Assembly (NCBI GenBank): GCA_041389725.1
Contig: JAWKRG010000009.1
Location: 1-64,000, forward strand
Direction: 5' to 3'
From: Polyangiaceae bacterium
GTDB taxonomy: Bacteria > Myxococcota_A > Polyangia > Polyangiales > Polyangiaceae
Length of the DNA: 64,000 bases
Every line of letters starts with the position of its first letter. Within the stretch, counting starts at the first letter, position 1. The notes beneath the pieces are model-generated. The model was not told the origin of the DNA. It searched no databases and was given only the letters and a program-made list of their open reading frames with translations. The translations under genes were made by a program, and so were the position numbers. This document shows positions 48,545 through 57,296 of the stretch, in pieces.

Positions 48545-50029
48545 TCAGCGGCCCAGGGTCAACCCCGCCTCAATCCGGTCGCAGCATGCCTCCAGCACTT
48601 GGACGCGCGCGAAGCGTTTGTCCTCGGCGGCCACCAAGACCCAGGGTGCGTACTCGGTGCTGGTGCGCTCCACCATTTCCGCGGCCGCCGTCTCGTAAGC
48701 GTTCCACTTCTCGCGATTGCGGAAGTCCTCGGGGCCGAGCTTGTAGTGCTTCCAAGGTTCGCGTTCGCGGGCCTGGAAGCGCGCAAGTTGTTCATCGCGA
48801 CTGATGTGGAGCCAGTACTTCACCACCACGATGCCGTGTTCTACCAGTTGTTCCTCGAAGTCGTTGATCTCCTTGAAGCTGCGGCCCCAGGCCGACGGAG
48901 TGGCGAAGCCTTCCACCCGTTCGACGAGGACGCGCCCGTACCAACTGCGATCGTAGATCGTGGCTCGTCCCAAGCGGGGAAGGTGACGCCAGAAGCGCCA
49001 CAGGTAGTGATGCGCTCGCTCTTCGTCCGTGGGCGCCGCAATGGAGATGACTTGGTAGTGCCGTGCATCGAGGGAACGCGTGATGCGACGAATCGCGCCG
49101 CCCTTGCCGGCGGCGTCCCAGCCTTCGAACACCAGGGTGAGTCCGCGTCGTTTCTTTTCCAGCTTGCGACTGAGGGCGTTGAGGCGAGCCTGGGCCGCCA
49201 GCAGGCGCGACTCGTACTCCTTTGCATCCAGCTTGGCCTTCAGATCTACGCGGTCCAAGATGGTGTCGGGATCCGGTAGGTCCGCGCTGGCGGCGACGGC
49301 ACGCTCGTCGGAGACGGGCCGTGCGAAGTGTTGCTCGATGCTGTCCGCCAGGTGTTCCGCCACTGCGATGTTGCGGTGTTGGGGGTCGGTGCCTTCGATG
49401 ATGGTCCAGGGGGAAAAGCCAGTGCTGGTGTGGCGAATGGCACGCTCGCACACGCTGCGGAATTGGCGGTAGTGCGAGTGCCGGCGCCAATCCTCTTTCG
49501 AGACACGCCAGCGCGTCTGCTTGTTCTTGGCCAGACGCTTGAAGCGCTTCTTCTGCTCATCCTCGCTGATGTGGATCCAGAGCTTTACGAGCAACGTGCC
49601 ATTTTGCGCCAGCGCCCGCTCGAAGTCCGACGCACGCTGCATGGCGAAGTCGAGTTCCGCGTCCGTGGTGGACTGGAGCACCCGTTTCAGGATCGGATCC
49701 GTGTACCAGGACCCCAGGAAGACGGCGATCTTGCCCTTCGGCGGCAACGCCATCCAGTAGCGCCAATAGGGAGGACGCTCGCGCTCTTCCTCGCTCGGCG
49801 GACCGAACGCGCGGGTGATGAGGTGGCGCGCATCCATCCACTCGAACAGCAGATTGAGGAGCTCGCCCTTGCCGGCGCCTTCCACGCCCCCGATCAGGAC
49901 CACCACGGAGAAATCGGGGCGATCCACGAGCTGATGCTGCAACTGCAGCAGGCGCGTGCGCACCGCTTCACCGCGCGCCGCGTACTCGGACTTGCTCAGT
50001 TTTCGGCCCAGCTCCGCGGTCTCGAACAT
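48545..50029 (-). CDS. Two-domain polyphosphate kinase 2 (polyphosphate:AMP phosphotransferase type)
   Basis: The 494-residue protein fuses two PPK2 domains. The first (residues 10-245) has Walker A GGVEGAGKGE and LGSWYTDPILKR. The second (residues 270-494) has the canonical GWDAAGKGGAIRRIT, the lid motif DRSWYGRVLVERVEGFA and VKYWLHISRDEQLARF. Fused enzymes of this length are class II PPK2s, which move phosphate from polyphosphate to AMP, giving ADP. The first domain departs from GWDAAGKGG, so the second is probably the active one. The enzyme is cytosolic. It stands alone between a phospholipase D-like gene and a large lipoprotein gene. Confidence 0.92.
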   Translation of the reverse strand: MFETAELGRKLSKSEYAARGEAVRTRLLQLQHQLVDRPDFSVVVLIGGVEGAGKGELLNLLFEWMDARHLITRAFGPPSEEERERPPYWRYWMALPPKGKIAVFLGSWYTDPILKRVLQSTTDAELDFAMQRASDFERALAQNGTLLVKLWIHISEDEQKKRFKRLAKNKQTRWRVSKEDWRRHSHYRQFRSVCERAIRHTSTGFSPWTIIEGTDPQHRNIAVAEHLADSIEQHFARPVSDERAVAASADLPDPDTILDRVDLKAKLDAKEYESRLLAAQARLNALSRKLEKKRRGLTLVFEGWDAAGKGGAIRRITRSLDARHYQVISIAAPTDEERAHHYLWRFWRHLPRLGRATIYDRSWYGRVLVERVEGFATPSAWGRSFKEINDFEEQLVEHGIVVVKYWLHISRDEQLARFQAREREPWKHYKLGPEDFRNREKWNAYETAAAEMVERTSTEYAPWVLVAAEDKRFARVQVLEACCDRIEAGLTLGR

Positions 50030-50096
50030 TCGAGTAGGCTACCGAAACCCGTGAGTCGCGGCGGCGCGAAGATTGCGCCTTCGATCGGGCGGCGCG

Positions 50097-51875
50097 TCAG
50101 GGGGAGCGCTTGCAGGTCATGTGCTTCTGAGGGTGCACGCGGAATTCCTGGCTATCGACCTCGGGGCAAGCGTCGCGAATGGCCGCCTTGAGTTCCGTCA
50201 CTTGGGCGTGAGTGAGCGCCATGGCGTCGTACACGATGGGAACCGTGCCACTGCCGTTCTTCACTTCGTTCAGCAGGGTCTGGAAGCTGCCCGCAGCCTC
50301 GCCAGTGCTCCACATTCCCTCGAAGTTGTCGGCGAAGGCTTGGGTCAGCCCAGCGTGTCGGTCGCCGCGGTAGACGACCATGTTTTCCATCGTCTGATGC
50401 TCGGCGTTGTCGGAGAGATTGTAGCTGCCGCTGGCGAGAACGGTGCCGTCCACGAGCATGTACTTGTGGTGCATCTGGGGGGCGTAGCTGTAGTGCCAGC
50501 GGTAGGAGTAGTGCTTGAAGCGAAGCTGGATGCCGTCCGTGGTCGCGACAGGGTAAGACCAGTGAAACGCCTTGTCGTAGCAGGCCTGTAGCTTGCTCTC
50601 GCTGCTGCCCGCGGCGCTGACACATGCGGCCTGGTCGTCGGCCTCGGATTGGCTCGTATACGCAGACACGTACTCCTGCCCGTCGAGGTACACACGCACG
50701 TCCAGGCCTGGTGACTGTGCAACCTTGGCAATCAGGGCTTCGCTCACGGGGCGCGAGCGCAGATGTCCCGAGGCAATCCAGATCGAGGTCTCGGCGTTCT
50801 GAATCAGCTCGACCAAGCGATCGGCGACCTCGTTGCGTCCTGCGACCACCGAGAACCCGGGCCCAAGATTGTTGGAGAAGACGTCGAAGTTCGCGCTGGT
50901 GAAGGCCACCGAGGCTTCGGGATCCGAAAGCAGCATCCAGTCGCCAATCGGCAAGCTCGCCGCTGGCTGAAATCCGGCGCCAGCGTCGAAGTCGCGGCTG
51001 TTCTCCCACAGGTGGTTGAACTCTTTTTGGAAGCGCAGGGTCAGGCGCACCTCGCCTCGGAGTTCGACGGTGTTCTCGTCGTAGCGAGTGCCGGCGGAGC
51101 CGCTCCAGTTGCCGCTGCCCGTCAGCAAGGTCGCGGACAGCGCGCTGTCCACGTCGTCGTGGGGACCATCCACGATCATGAACTTGTGGTGCATGATCTT
51201 GTTCACGAAGCGCACGTCGGCGCCGAGTGCTTCGAGGGCCGCCGAGCGCGTGCCAGCCGGGGATTTTGCCTCGGCGCCTGCCGGATCGTAGATGAAGCGA
51301 ACCCGCACACCGCGTTGCACCGCGCGTCCGATGGCCGCCTGAATCCCGCTGTCGCTGAAGCTGTACATGGCGATGTCCACGTTCGACGTGGCGGAGTCGA
51401 TGAGTTGCTCCGCTCTTGCCAGGTGGCTTTCATCGCGCGTCGCTCGAGGCGAGAAGATGGGCGCTGCCTCGGGAACCGGAACGAGGGCACAGTGTGCTGC
51501 GCTCGGCGCGGCAAGTTGTCGAAGCGCCGCGGGGCCAACCCAAGGAACGGCGTCCAGTTCCTCCAGGGTGTGGAAGGCGACGTCGTCCTCCGTGCCCAGC
51601 GTTCCGTCAGCGCCCGCCTTCGCTTTCGCGATCTGTGTTGCGGCGCGGGAGTGCACGCCTGCTGCGCGCAGGGCGTCCTTGTCGAGGCTGGGGTCACTGG
51701 CGCGAAGCAGTGCTGCGCTCACCTGACAGGCAGAGAACGGACTGTCGGCCTTGCCTGGGCCGGCGATGGCAGCGTTTTCGTCGTCGGCTGCGGCCTGAGT
51801 GCCGGAGTGGTCTTCGGCAGAGGAGCAGGCCGCAATTGCCAGACACGCCACGAGACCGAATCGAACCTTGCGCAT
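50097..51875 (-). CDS. Phospholipase D-like lipoprotein with helix-hairpin-helix segment
   Basis: The 592-residue protein starts at ATG 51875 behind GGAGG. It has a lipobox (GLVACLAIAACSSAED), an N-terminal segment with DGTLGTEDDVAFHTLEELDA and VPWVGPAALRQL that looks like a helix-hairpin-helix, then two PLD domains. The first has HHKFMIVDG and the second HHKYMLVDG, both HxKxxxxD, each followed by a GSGNWS or GSYNLS type loop. Both catalytic His/Lys pairs are present, so it should be an active phosphodiesterase on phospholipids or, less usually, nucleic acid. It is anchored in the envelope. A 14-bp palindrome lies 29 bp upstream of the start. Confidence 0.88.
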   Translation of the reverse strand: MRKVRFGLVACLAIAACSSAEDHSGTQAAADDENAAIAGPGKADSPFSACQVSAALLRASDPSLDKDALRAAGVHSRAATQIAKAKAGADGTLGTEDDVAFHTLEELDAVPWVGPAALRQLAAPSAAHCALVPVPEAAPIFSPRATRDESHLARAEQLIDSATSNVDIAMYSFSDSGIQAAIGRAVQRGVRVRFIYDPAGAEAKSPAGTRSAALEALGADVRFVNKIMHHKFMIVDGPHDDVDSALSATLLTGSGNWSGSAGTRYDENTVELRGEVRLTLRFQKEFNHLWENSRDFDAGAGFQPAASLPIGDWMLLSDPEASVAFTSANFDVFSNNLGPGFSVVAGRNEVADRLVELIQNAETSIWIASGHLRSRPVSEALIAKVAQSPGLDVRVYLDGQEYVSAYTSQSEADDQAACVSAAGSSESKLQACYDKAFHWSYPVATTDGIQLRFKHYSYRWHYSYAPQMHHKYMLVDGTVLASGSYNLSDNAEHQTMENMVVYRGDRHAGLTQAFADNFEGMWSTGEAAGSFQTLLNEVKNGSGTVPIVYDAMALTHAQVTELKAAIRDACPEVDSQEFRVHPQKHMTCKRSP

Positions 51876-51903
51876 GATGCCTCCGAGTCTTTCGCGCACC
51901 ATA

Positions 51904-51917
51904 TCCGACATGTCGGA
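51904..51917. promoter_or_regulatory. 14-bp palindrome upstream of the phospholipase D-like gene
   Basis: TCCGACATGTCGGA is a perfect inverted repeat 29 bp upstream of ATG 51875. The position fits an operator that overlaps the transcription start of the phospholipase gene. It is also in the gap to the divergent acyltransferase gene at 52006 and could serve both. Confidence 0.45.
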
Positions 51918-52005
51918 CATTTCAAGACACGCAGGGCAAGGGGCGGCTCTTTCCAGGACTACCCGATCTCTGCGCTGTCGCGGTAGCTGCTAGCATTTCC
52001 ACAGC

Positions 52006-52995
52006 GTGATTACTCGGGAGTTTTCGTGGTCCAGTTGGCGAGAGCGCGCCGGCTCCCACTTTGCCCCGCGCGACGTGCCACGCCTACTCAGTGAAGTGGC
52101 CCTCGCGGGGTTGCGCTTGGCTGCCGCGCGCGACCGCGAACTGGGAAAGTTCGATGGGCTCGACGCGCGCGATCCAGACATGGTCGATGTGGTGCTCGAT
52201 CTCGCCCGTGTGATCGGAGAGCGCTACTTCCGCTACCGAGTCGAGGGCGTGGACAACGTGCCGGCGCGGGGACCTGCGCTACTGGTGGGCAGCCACAACG
52301 GGGGGCTGCAGACCTTCGACAGCTTGCTCACCCTGATCGCAATCCGCGATCGCTTCGGTGTCGAGCGCGCGGTGCATCCCTTGGCGCACGACCTGCTGTT
52401 CCAGGCGCCTCGCCTGCGAGAAGTATCCGAGGGGCTTGGCATCCTGCGAGCGGATCACGAGGGCGCGCTCGAGGCGTTTCGTCGTGGGCGGCTCGTTCTC
52501 GTCTATCCCGGGTCGGATCTGGACTCCACGCGACCGTTCAAAGACCGCCATCGCATCGAGCTCGGAGGGCGCACGGGGTTTCTGAAACTCGCGTTGCGCG
52601 CTTCGGTGCCCATCGTGCCGGTCGTCAGCGAGGGCACCCACGAGCAGTTCATCGTACTGACTCGCGGCGACGAGCTGGCTCGTCGTCTCGGCATCAAACG
52701 CTGGTTTCGCGCCGAGGCCTTTCCCATCGTACTGGCGCTGCCCTGGGGCATCGTCCCGGGCTACTTGCCCTATCTCCCGCTGCCGGCTCAGACCACGGTG
52801 CGATTTGGGCCGCCAATCCATTTGCCTCAGCTGGGCGCCGACGCAACGGTAGACTCACACACGCTGCAGGAATGCTACCGCCAGGTCGAGCACGCGATGC
52901 AGCGCGAATTGGACGTGCTCGCGCGGGGACGTGTTCCGTTCCTGGGGCGGCCCCAAGATCGCCGACCCCTCAGCGACGCGGCAGTACGCCAGTGA
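52006..52995 (+). CDS. Lysophospholipid acyltransferase family protein
   Basis: The 329-residue protein begins at GTG 52006. The acyltransferase core reads VEGVDNVPARGPALLVGSHN, with SHNGGLQTFDS at the place of the usual HX4D motif. Here the His-to-Asp spacing is longer, as in the family branch with NHSGG motifs. Later come VLVYPGSDLDSTRPF (the EGTR-like block), GGRTGFLKLALRASVPIVPV and WGIVPGYLPYLPLP. It probably transfers an acyl group to a glycerolipid at the inner membrane. It has no signal peptide. Its 3' end overlaps that of the CtpA gene by 26 bp. Confidence 0.8.
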   Translation: MITREFSWSSWRERAGSHFAPRDVPRLLSEVALAGLRLAAARDRELGKFDGLDARDPDMVDVVLDLARVIGERYFRYRVEGVDNVPARGPALLVGSHNGGLQTFDSLLTLIAIRDRFGVERAVHPLAHDLLFQAPRLREVSEGLGILRADHEGALEAFRRGRLVLVYPGSDLDSTRPFKDRHRIELGGRTGFLKLALRASVPIVPVVSEGTHEQFIVLTRGDELARRLGIKRWFRAEAFPIVLALPWGIVPGYLPYLPLPAQTTVRFGPPIHLPQLGADATVDSHTLQECYRQVEHAMQRELDVLARGRVPFLGRPQDRRPLSDAAVRQ

Positions 52996-54286
52996 CGATC
53001 TGGTAGGCGACGCTCAGCGCCACGTCCGAGCCCAAGGTCGGGTTCTTGGGGATCTCTTTGGCCACGCCCAAGTGCGTGTCGGTCTCGCCAGCCTCGCTCG
53101 GGGCACCGGAGACGGCCGTGGGCGCGGCGGGCTCTGGCTTGCCTTCGGCCGGCAAGTGGTTTTCCAGATCCGACTCCCGCACCACGCCGAAGGACTTGTC
53201 CGGCTTCACCCCTGCCTGCACTTGAACGTCCGGCTCGATGCCCTGAGCCTGAATCGCACGACCTTTGGGCGTGTAGTAGCGCATGCTGGTCAGGCGGAGT
53301 CCCGCGCCGCCCGGCAGGTCGACGATGGTTTGCACGGAACCTTTGCCGAAGGTTCGCGCGCCAACCACCGTGGCACGCTTCTGATCTTGGAGCGCGCCGG
53401 CCACCAGCTCCGCAGCGCTGGCACTGTATTCGTTGACGAGTACCACCAGCGGTCCCCGCTGCAGGGCTCCGCCACGGTTGGCCTTCACCTCGTCGATGAC
53501 TTGCTTGCGATGCCGTGTGGTGAACACGACCCCGCCATCGAGCATCTCGTCTGCTACTGCCGTGGCCTCGGATACGAGACCCCCGGGATTGTTGCGCATG
53601 TCGAGCAGGACGCCGGCAAGGGGACCGCGGTTTTCCTTGCGCAGTCGCGCGACCGTCTCCAGCAATTCCGCGTGAGTACCAGACTGGAACTGCTTGATCC
53701 GCACGTAGCCGATTTCGTTTTCCATCAGGGTGCCGCTGACGCTCGACACCTCGATCACTTCGCGCGTCAGCTTCACGACGATGAGCTCGGTCATTCCAGT
53801 CCGTCGGATGCTCACGGATACCTTGGTTCCCGCGGCTCCGCGCATTGCGCGCACCAACTCTTCGGGGCTCTTGCCACGAACCGGACGGCCGTCGATGGCT
53901 ACGATGTGGTCGCCTGAGCGGATCCCGGCACGTTCTGCGGGGGAGCCTTCGATGGGTGCAATGACGGTGATCTCGTCTTCGCCAAAGTCCACTTCCACGC
54001 CGATGCCGCCAAAGCGTCCTTCGGTGTCCGATTGGAAGATGCCGTAATCTTCCGGTGGCATGTAGGCGGAGTGCGGATCGAGCTCCGCCACCATCCCCTT
54101 GATCGCTCCTTCGGTCAGTCGGCGGCGCTCGACGGGGTCGACGTATTCCTGCTCCACCATGACCAACACCCGCGCCATTTGCGCGAGGACGTCGTAGGGA
54201 CTTTCGGCTGCTGGCGCCGCAGCCGCGCTCGTGCTGCGAAGTGCGATGGCCAGCAGCAGCCCGGGCAGTGCTTGCCTCGCTCGCAT
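52970..54286 (-). CDS. ctpA: S41 carboxyl-terminal processing protease
   Basis: The 438-residue exported protease has a signal peptide (LPGLLLAIALRSTSAAAA), an N-terminal helical lead (MARVLVMVEQEYVDPVERR), a PDZ domain (GIGVEVDFGEDEITVIAPIE; RSGDHIVAIDGRPVRG) and the S41 core. The catalytic Ser is in NEYSASAAELVAGALQD and the catalytic Lys in GARTFGKGSVQT. The length and order match CtpA/Prc-type enzymes, which trim C-termini of envelope proteins. It begins at ATG 54286. The gene overlaps the acyltransferase 3' end and is divergent from the small ribbon-helix-helix gene. Confidence 0.93.
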   Translation of the reverse strand: MRARQALPGLLLAIALRSTSAAAAPAAESPYDVLAQMARVLVMVEQEYVDPVERRRLTEGAIKGMVAELDPHSAYMPPEDYGIFQSDTEGRFGGIGVEVDFGEDEITVIAPIEGSPAERAGIRSGDHIVAIDGRPVRGKSPEELVRAMRGAAGTKVSVSIRRTGMTELIVVKLTREVIEVSSVSGTLMENEIGYVRIKQFQSGTHAELLETVARLRKENRGPLAGVLLDMRNNPGGLVSEATAVADEMLDGGVVFTTRHRKQVIDEVKANRGGALQRGPLVVLVNEYSASAAELVAGALQDQKRATVVGARTFGKGSVQTIVDLPGGAGLRLTSMRYYTPKGRAIQAQGIEPDVQVQAGVKPDKSFGVVRESDLENHLPAEGKPEPAAPTAVSGAPSEAGETDTHLGVAKEIPKNPTLGSDVALSVAYQIVTGVLPRR

Positions 54287-54373
54287 GGTCCGACAAGCCT
54301 AGCCGCGCAGAGCCGGCATTTCGAGGCTTCGCGAGCTTTCCGACGTGCTCTACGGGCCCACGGGAAAAATCCT

Positions 54374-54401
54374 TTGATTCTGGGGGCCTGTAGGTGATAC
54401 T
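54374..54401 (+). promoter_or_regulatory. Possible sigma-70 type promoter of the ribbon-helix-helix gene
   Basis: TTGATT (54374-54379) and GATACT (54396-54401) are 16 bp apart, with four of six consensus matches each, 54 bp upstream of the chosen start. This AT-richer patch stands out in the GC-rich surroundings. The call is based on pattern only. Confidence 0.35.
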
Positions 54402-54455
54402 CGGACCTAGACTTGGCTCGGTTTACAGGGCCCTACATCGTGAGTGGAGCACTCC

Positions 54456-54677
54456 GTGGCGGATGATTCGAACAAGGGTGGCAGCGACAAGCGCAAACAA
54501 AGTCTCTACTTCCCTGAGGCGATGCTTCAGGAAATCAAAGACGAAGCAGCACGACTCGACCGAAGCCTGTCTTGGGTCGTGCAGCGTGCTTGGAAGCTAG
54601 CGCGCCTCGAAATCAAGAAGATCCCTAGCGTCAACGACGTGGGTGACGACGACGACGACGATTCCGACAACGGCTGA
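54456..54677 (+). CDS. Small ribbon-helix-helix type protein
   Basis: The 73-residue protein has a basic start (DDSNKGGSDKRKQ), then a ribbon-helix-helix: strand QSLYFPE, helix AMLQEIKDEAARLD, turn RSLSW and helix VVQRAWKLARLEIKKI. It ends in a Asp-rich tail (DDDDDDSD). The core fits a small family of myxobacterial proteins that I remember as TIGR04563, though I am not certain of that name. GTG 54456 is preferred because GGAG lies 6 nt upstream; GTG 54444 would add four residues. It could bind DNA as a dimer. Unlike toxin-antitoxin units there is no toxin gene beside it. Confidence 0.7.
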   Translation: MADDSNKGGSDKRKQSLYFPEAMLQEIKDEAARLDRSLSWVVQRAWKLARLEIKKIPSVNDVGDDDDDDSDNG

Positions 54678-54687
54678 TCCCCATCCG

Positions 54688-55551
54688 GTGGAACAGTTCA
54701 CGTTCGGTAGCGACGGAACCAAGCTGTACCTGCGTGCGCGTCGCGGCCCCGCGGGCGTGACGGCATTGCTGTCGGACGGCATCTGCTGTGATGGCTTCGT
54801 CTACAAGTACTTGTGGGACGACCTTGCTCGGACGCTTTCCGTGGCGCACTGGAACTACCGTGGCCACGGGCGCAGTGGGACACCTGTCGACGGTGACTAC
54901 ATCGACGTTGCCGCCCACGCGACGGACCTGGACGCCGTCCGCCGTGCCCTTGGCGATCCCCCGGTCGTGCTGATCGGGCACTCCTTCGGCACGCAGGTGT
55001 CCCTCGAGGCCTACCGCCTGCGGCCCGAGCGAATCGCCGCGATGGTCTTCTTGTGCGGCAGTTTCGGCCGTGTGACCCATACCTTCAAAGGCACCGACGT
55101 GTTGGCGCAGGTGCTGCCCAGACTTCGCGAGCTTTCCGCCGAGCACCCGAAGATCGCGCGCGCGCTGTGGTCACGTGTGCCGCCGAAGATGGCAGTCCGC
55201 ATTGGCATGCTCACCGGGGACTTGGACGCGCGCACGGTTCGCCCTGAGGACGTCGAGCCCTATTTTCGGCACGTCGCACACGTCGATTTTCCCATGTTCG
55301 TGCGCATGCTCGAGTTCGCGGGCGAGCACAGCGCAGAAGACCTGCTGCCCAACGTGGAGGTGCCCGTGCTCGTGGTGGCAGGCGAGCGAGACTCCTTCAC
55401 GCCTCCCGAGATCAGCGAGAAGATGGCCAAGATGTTGCCTCGCGGTGAGTTGGTCATGCTACCTGGAGGCACGCACGTGGCCCCCTTGGAGCAGAACGAG
55501 CTGGTCACGCTGCGCATCGAGAAGTTCCTGTCCGATCATCACATCCCATGA
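54688..55551 (+). CDS. Alpha/beta hydrolase fold protein
   Basis: The 287-residue protein has the full hydrolase order: LSDGICCDGFVYKYL (oxyanion region), HWNYRGHGRSG, the nucleophile elbow GHSFG, LVVAGERDSFTPPE with the acid, and GGTHVAPLEQ with the catalytic His. GTG 54688 is preferred as it avoids overlap with the Asp-rich tail of the upstream gene. GTG 54643 would add MTTTTTIPTTADPHP by reading the same GAC repeat in another frame. The substrate is unknown. Its stop overlaps the next gene (ATGA), a kinase-tail-like lipoprotein. Confidence 0.82.
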   Translation: MEQFTFGSDGTKLYLRARRGPAGVTALLSDGICCDGFVYKYLWDDLARTLSVAHWNYRGHGRSGTPVDGDYIDVAAHATDLDAVRRALGDPPVVLIGHSFGTQVSLEAYRLRPERIAAMVFLCGSFGRVTHTFKGTDVLAQVLPRLRELSAEHPKIARALWSRVPPKMAVRIGMLTGDLDARTVRPEDVEPYFRHVAHVDFPMFVRMLEFAGEHSAEDLLPNVEVPVLVVAGERDSFTPPEISEKMAKMLPRGELVMLPGGTHVAPLEQNELVTLRIEKFLSDHHIP

Positions 55552-56546
55552 ACAGAGGAGCCCTGTGCAGGCTCGCCATGGTGGGTCTCGGCCTCCTTGC
55601 CTGCGAGCAGCAGAACGCGCCCGCGACCGAGGTGGCAGCCAGCGGGTCGAGCAGGGCTGCGCCCGCGCCCGAGGCGAAAGCGTCGGTGGCGCCGCCCGCT
55701 GCCTCCGGCGTGCCCGTCGCAGTGCCCAGGACTCCCGTCGAAAAAGTCCGGTTGTCGCTGCCTCAGGGGCTCGAGCGAACCAGCCGCGGCTATCGCGGCG
55801 CTCTGCCAGGCGGAGGCAGCATCGCTTTGGTGTTCGCCACTAGCGAGCAACCTCTTGCCGCGCGCGCGCCTGCCGCCCTGGCCGGGCTGGCTGCTGAGGT
55901 CGCGCCAGCAGCGGTAGCGCCGACCGCGTTCCGACGCATCGAGCTGAAGGCCCTGTTGGCGGGCGCCAAGGACGACAAGACCCGTCGAAAGATGGGCAAC
56001 GAGCTGCGAGTGTTGGCGGACGGTCGGGTGGAGACGACGATCACGCTGCTTCCCGAAAAGCGCTTGCTGGCGCTCGAAGTTGGCCGAGTGCTCGAGGGGA
56101 CTCGCATTCACAAATGGGAGACCGAGCTGATGAGTCGCGGGCAGCCGACGGAACCCAAAGCGTTGTTGGCCGGCTACCAGACGGTGCTCGCGCTAGATTC
56201 CCTCTGCTTCAACTTGCTGCGCACGCAGCTCGTGATCGACGAGGCGACGGGAAGCGTCTTGGCGTTGGAGGACAACGACGCTTTTTCGGCGCAGCCCCGG
56301 GACGGCGCAGTTGGTGACGGGCTGGCGCGTCTGTCCCGCCACCTGACGTTCTCGAAGAGCTTGGAGAGCCGACTGCGGGAGCTGGATCGTGCGCGGATCG
56401 AACGTGCATTCTCTGCGCCCGGGGTCGGACTGCTCGTCACACCCCGGCAAGTCCAGGAAACGAGCGAGCGACGCGACGCGCTTCTGCGGCTCTTCGACCG
56501 ACGAATCAAGCAACGGGGCCGCGACGCCAGCCTGGCGTTGCCCTAG
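55548..56546 (+). CDS. Lipoprotein with a FAM20C/HipA-like kinase tail (degenerate)
   Basis: The 332-residue protein has a lipobox (LAMVGLGLLACEQQN) and an Ala/Pro linker. Its C-terminal half resembles the C-lobe of bacterial FAM20C/HipA-like proteins: VLALDSLCFNLL..VIDEATGSVLAL, then EDNDAF where family members have a metal-binding DN[DG]. The characteristic end follows: LRELDRARIERAFSA, a helix with ERRDALLRLFDRRIKQRGRD and SLALP. The usual catalytic GN.DR..GN block is replaced by DSLCFNLLRTQ, so the protein may be an inactive pseudokinase. This is recognition by eye. It is exported, and coupled by ATGA to the hydrolase gene. Confidence 0.5.
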   Translation: MNRGALCRLAMVGLGLLACEQQNAPATEVAASGSSRAAPAPEAKASVAPPAASGVPVAVPRTPVEKVRLSLPQGLERTSRGYRGALPGGGSIALVFATSEQPLAARAPAALAGLAAEVAPAAVAPTAFRRIELKALLAGAKDDKTRRKMGNELRVLADGRVETTITLLPEKRLLALEVGRVLEGTRIHKWETELMSRGQPTEPKALLAGYQTVLALDSLCFNLLRTQLVIDEATGSVLALEDNDAFSAQPRDGAVGDGLARLSRHLTFSKSLESRLRELDRARIERAFSAPGVGLLVTPRQVQETSERRDALLRLFDRRIKQRGRDASLALP

Positions 56547-56568
56547 TCTCCCGGCCCGCGCTATAGAC

Positions 56569-57285
56569 GTGCGCGTGTCTGATGCGCCTCTGGATCCAGC
56601 CCTGACGGGAGCCTTGCTCGGCCTCGCCGCCCACGACCTGCGCAATCCGCTGTCGGCGCTGCGCAGCAACCTCGGGTTCATCGAAGGCGTCATCGCCCAG
56701 GACGATGACGACCTGCGCGAAGCCCTCAGCGATGCCTTCGTTTCCTGCGACAGCTTGCTGCGGATCATCGACAACCTGGATTGGCTGGGGCGCAACCTGC
56801 GTGGAGACTTGGGCAGTCTGGGGTCGCAGCCGGTTCTCGGCATGGTGCGCGATGCCATCGATCAGAACATGGCCTTGGCAAAGAGCCACGAGTCGAGTCT
56901 TCAGCTCGATGAGGGCACTGCGGACGAGTCGACCTGGGTGCGAACGGAGCGCCTCGCGCTCACTGCCGCCGTCTCGAACTTGGTTCGCAACGGGATCCAG
57001 CATGGTGGGCGCGGCCCGGTGCGCGTGCGGGTCGACGCCAGCGACGGGGTTTGCACCATCTCCGTGCGAGATCCAGGTGAACCCGTTCCCGCGGACGTGT
57101 GGGAGAAGGCCATCAGCGCCGAAGGACAGCTCTTGGCAAAGAAGCAGAGCGGGTCACGCTACGGCTATGGCTTTGGCCTCTTTGCGGCCAGCGCCGCAGC
57201 CCGGGCGGCTGGCGCACGACTGAGCAACGCCGCAGACGAGGCGGGAGGAAGCGTGATGCTCCTGCAGCTCGAACGCGACAGCTGA
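56569..57285 (+). CDS. Soluble histidine kinase (no sensor domain)
   Basis: The 238-residue protein begins at GTG 56569 (GTG 56575 is an alternative). It consists only of the transmitter: H-box LAAHDLRNPLSALRSNLG with His22, N-box SNLVRNGIQHGGRGPVRVRV, and the ATPase domain with VRDPGEPVP and GYGFGLFAASAAARAAGA (G2-like). It has no membrane helix and no PAS, GAF or receiver domain. No response regulator is adjacent. It probably takes its signal by interaction with another protein. It follows the kinase-tail lipoprotein gene by 22 bp on the same strand. Confidence 0.85.
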   Translation: MRVSDAPLDPALTGALLGLAAHDLRNPLSALRSNLGFIEGVIAQDDDDLREALSDAFVSCDSLLRIIDNLDWLGRNLRGDLGSLGSQPVLGMVRDAIDQNMALAKSHESSLQLDEGTADESTWVRTERLALTAAVSNLVRNGIQHGGRGPVRVRVDASDGVCTISVRDPGEPVPADVWEKAISAEGQLLAKKQSGSRYGYGFGLFAASAAARAAGARLSNAADEAGGSVMLLQLERDS

Positions 57286-57296
57286 CGCGCTGGAGC

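Noticed and set aside
54456..54677. Ribbon-helix-helix protein as the antitoxin of a toxin-antitoxin pair
   Set aside because: The next gene is a full alpha/beta hydrolase and no small toxin-like gene lies on either side.
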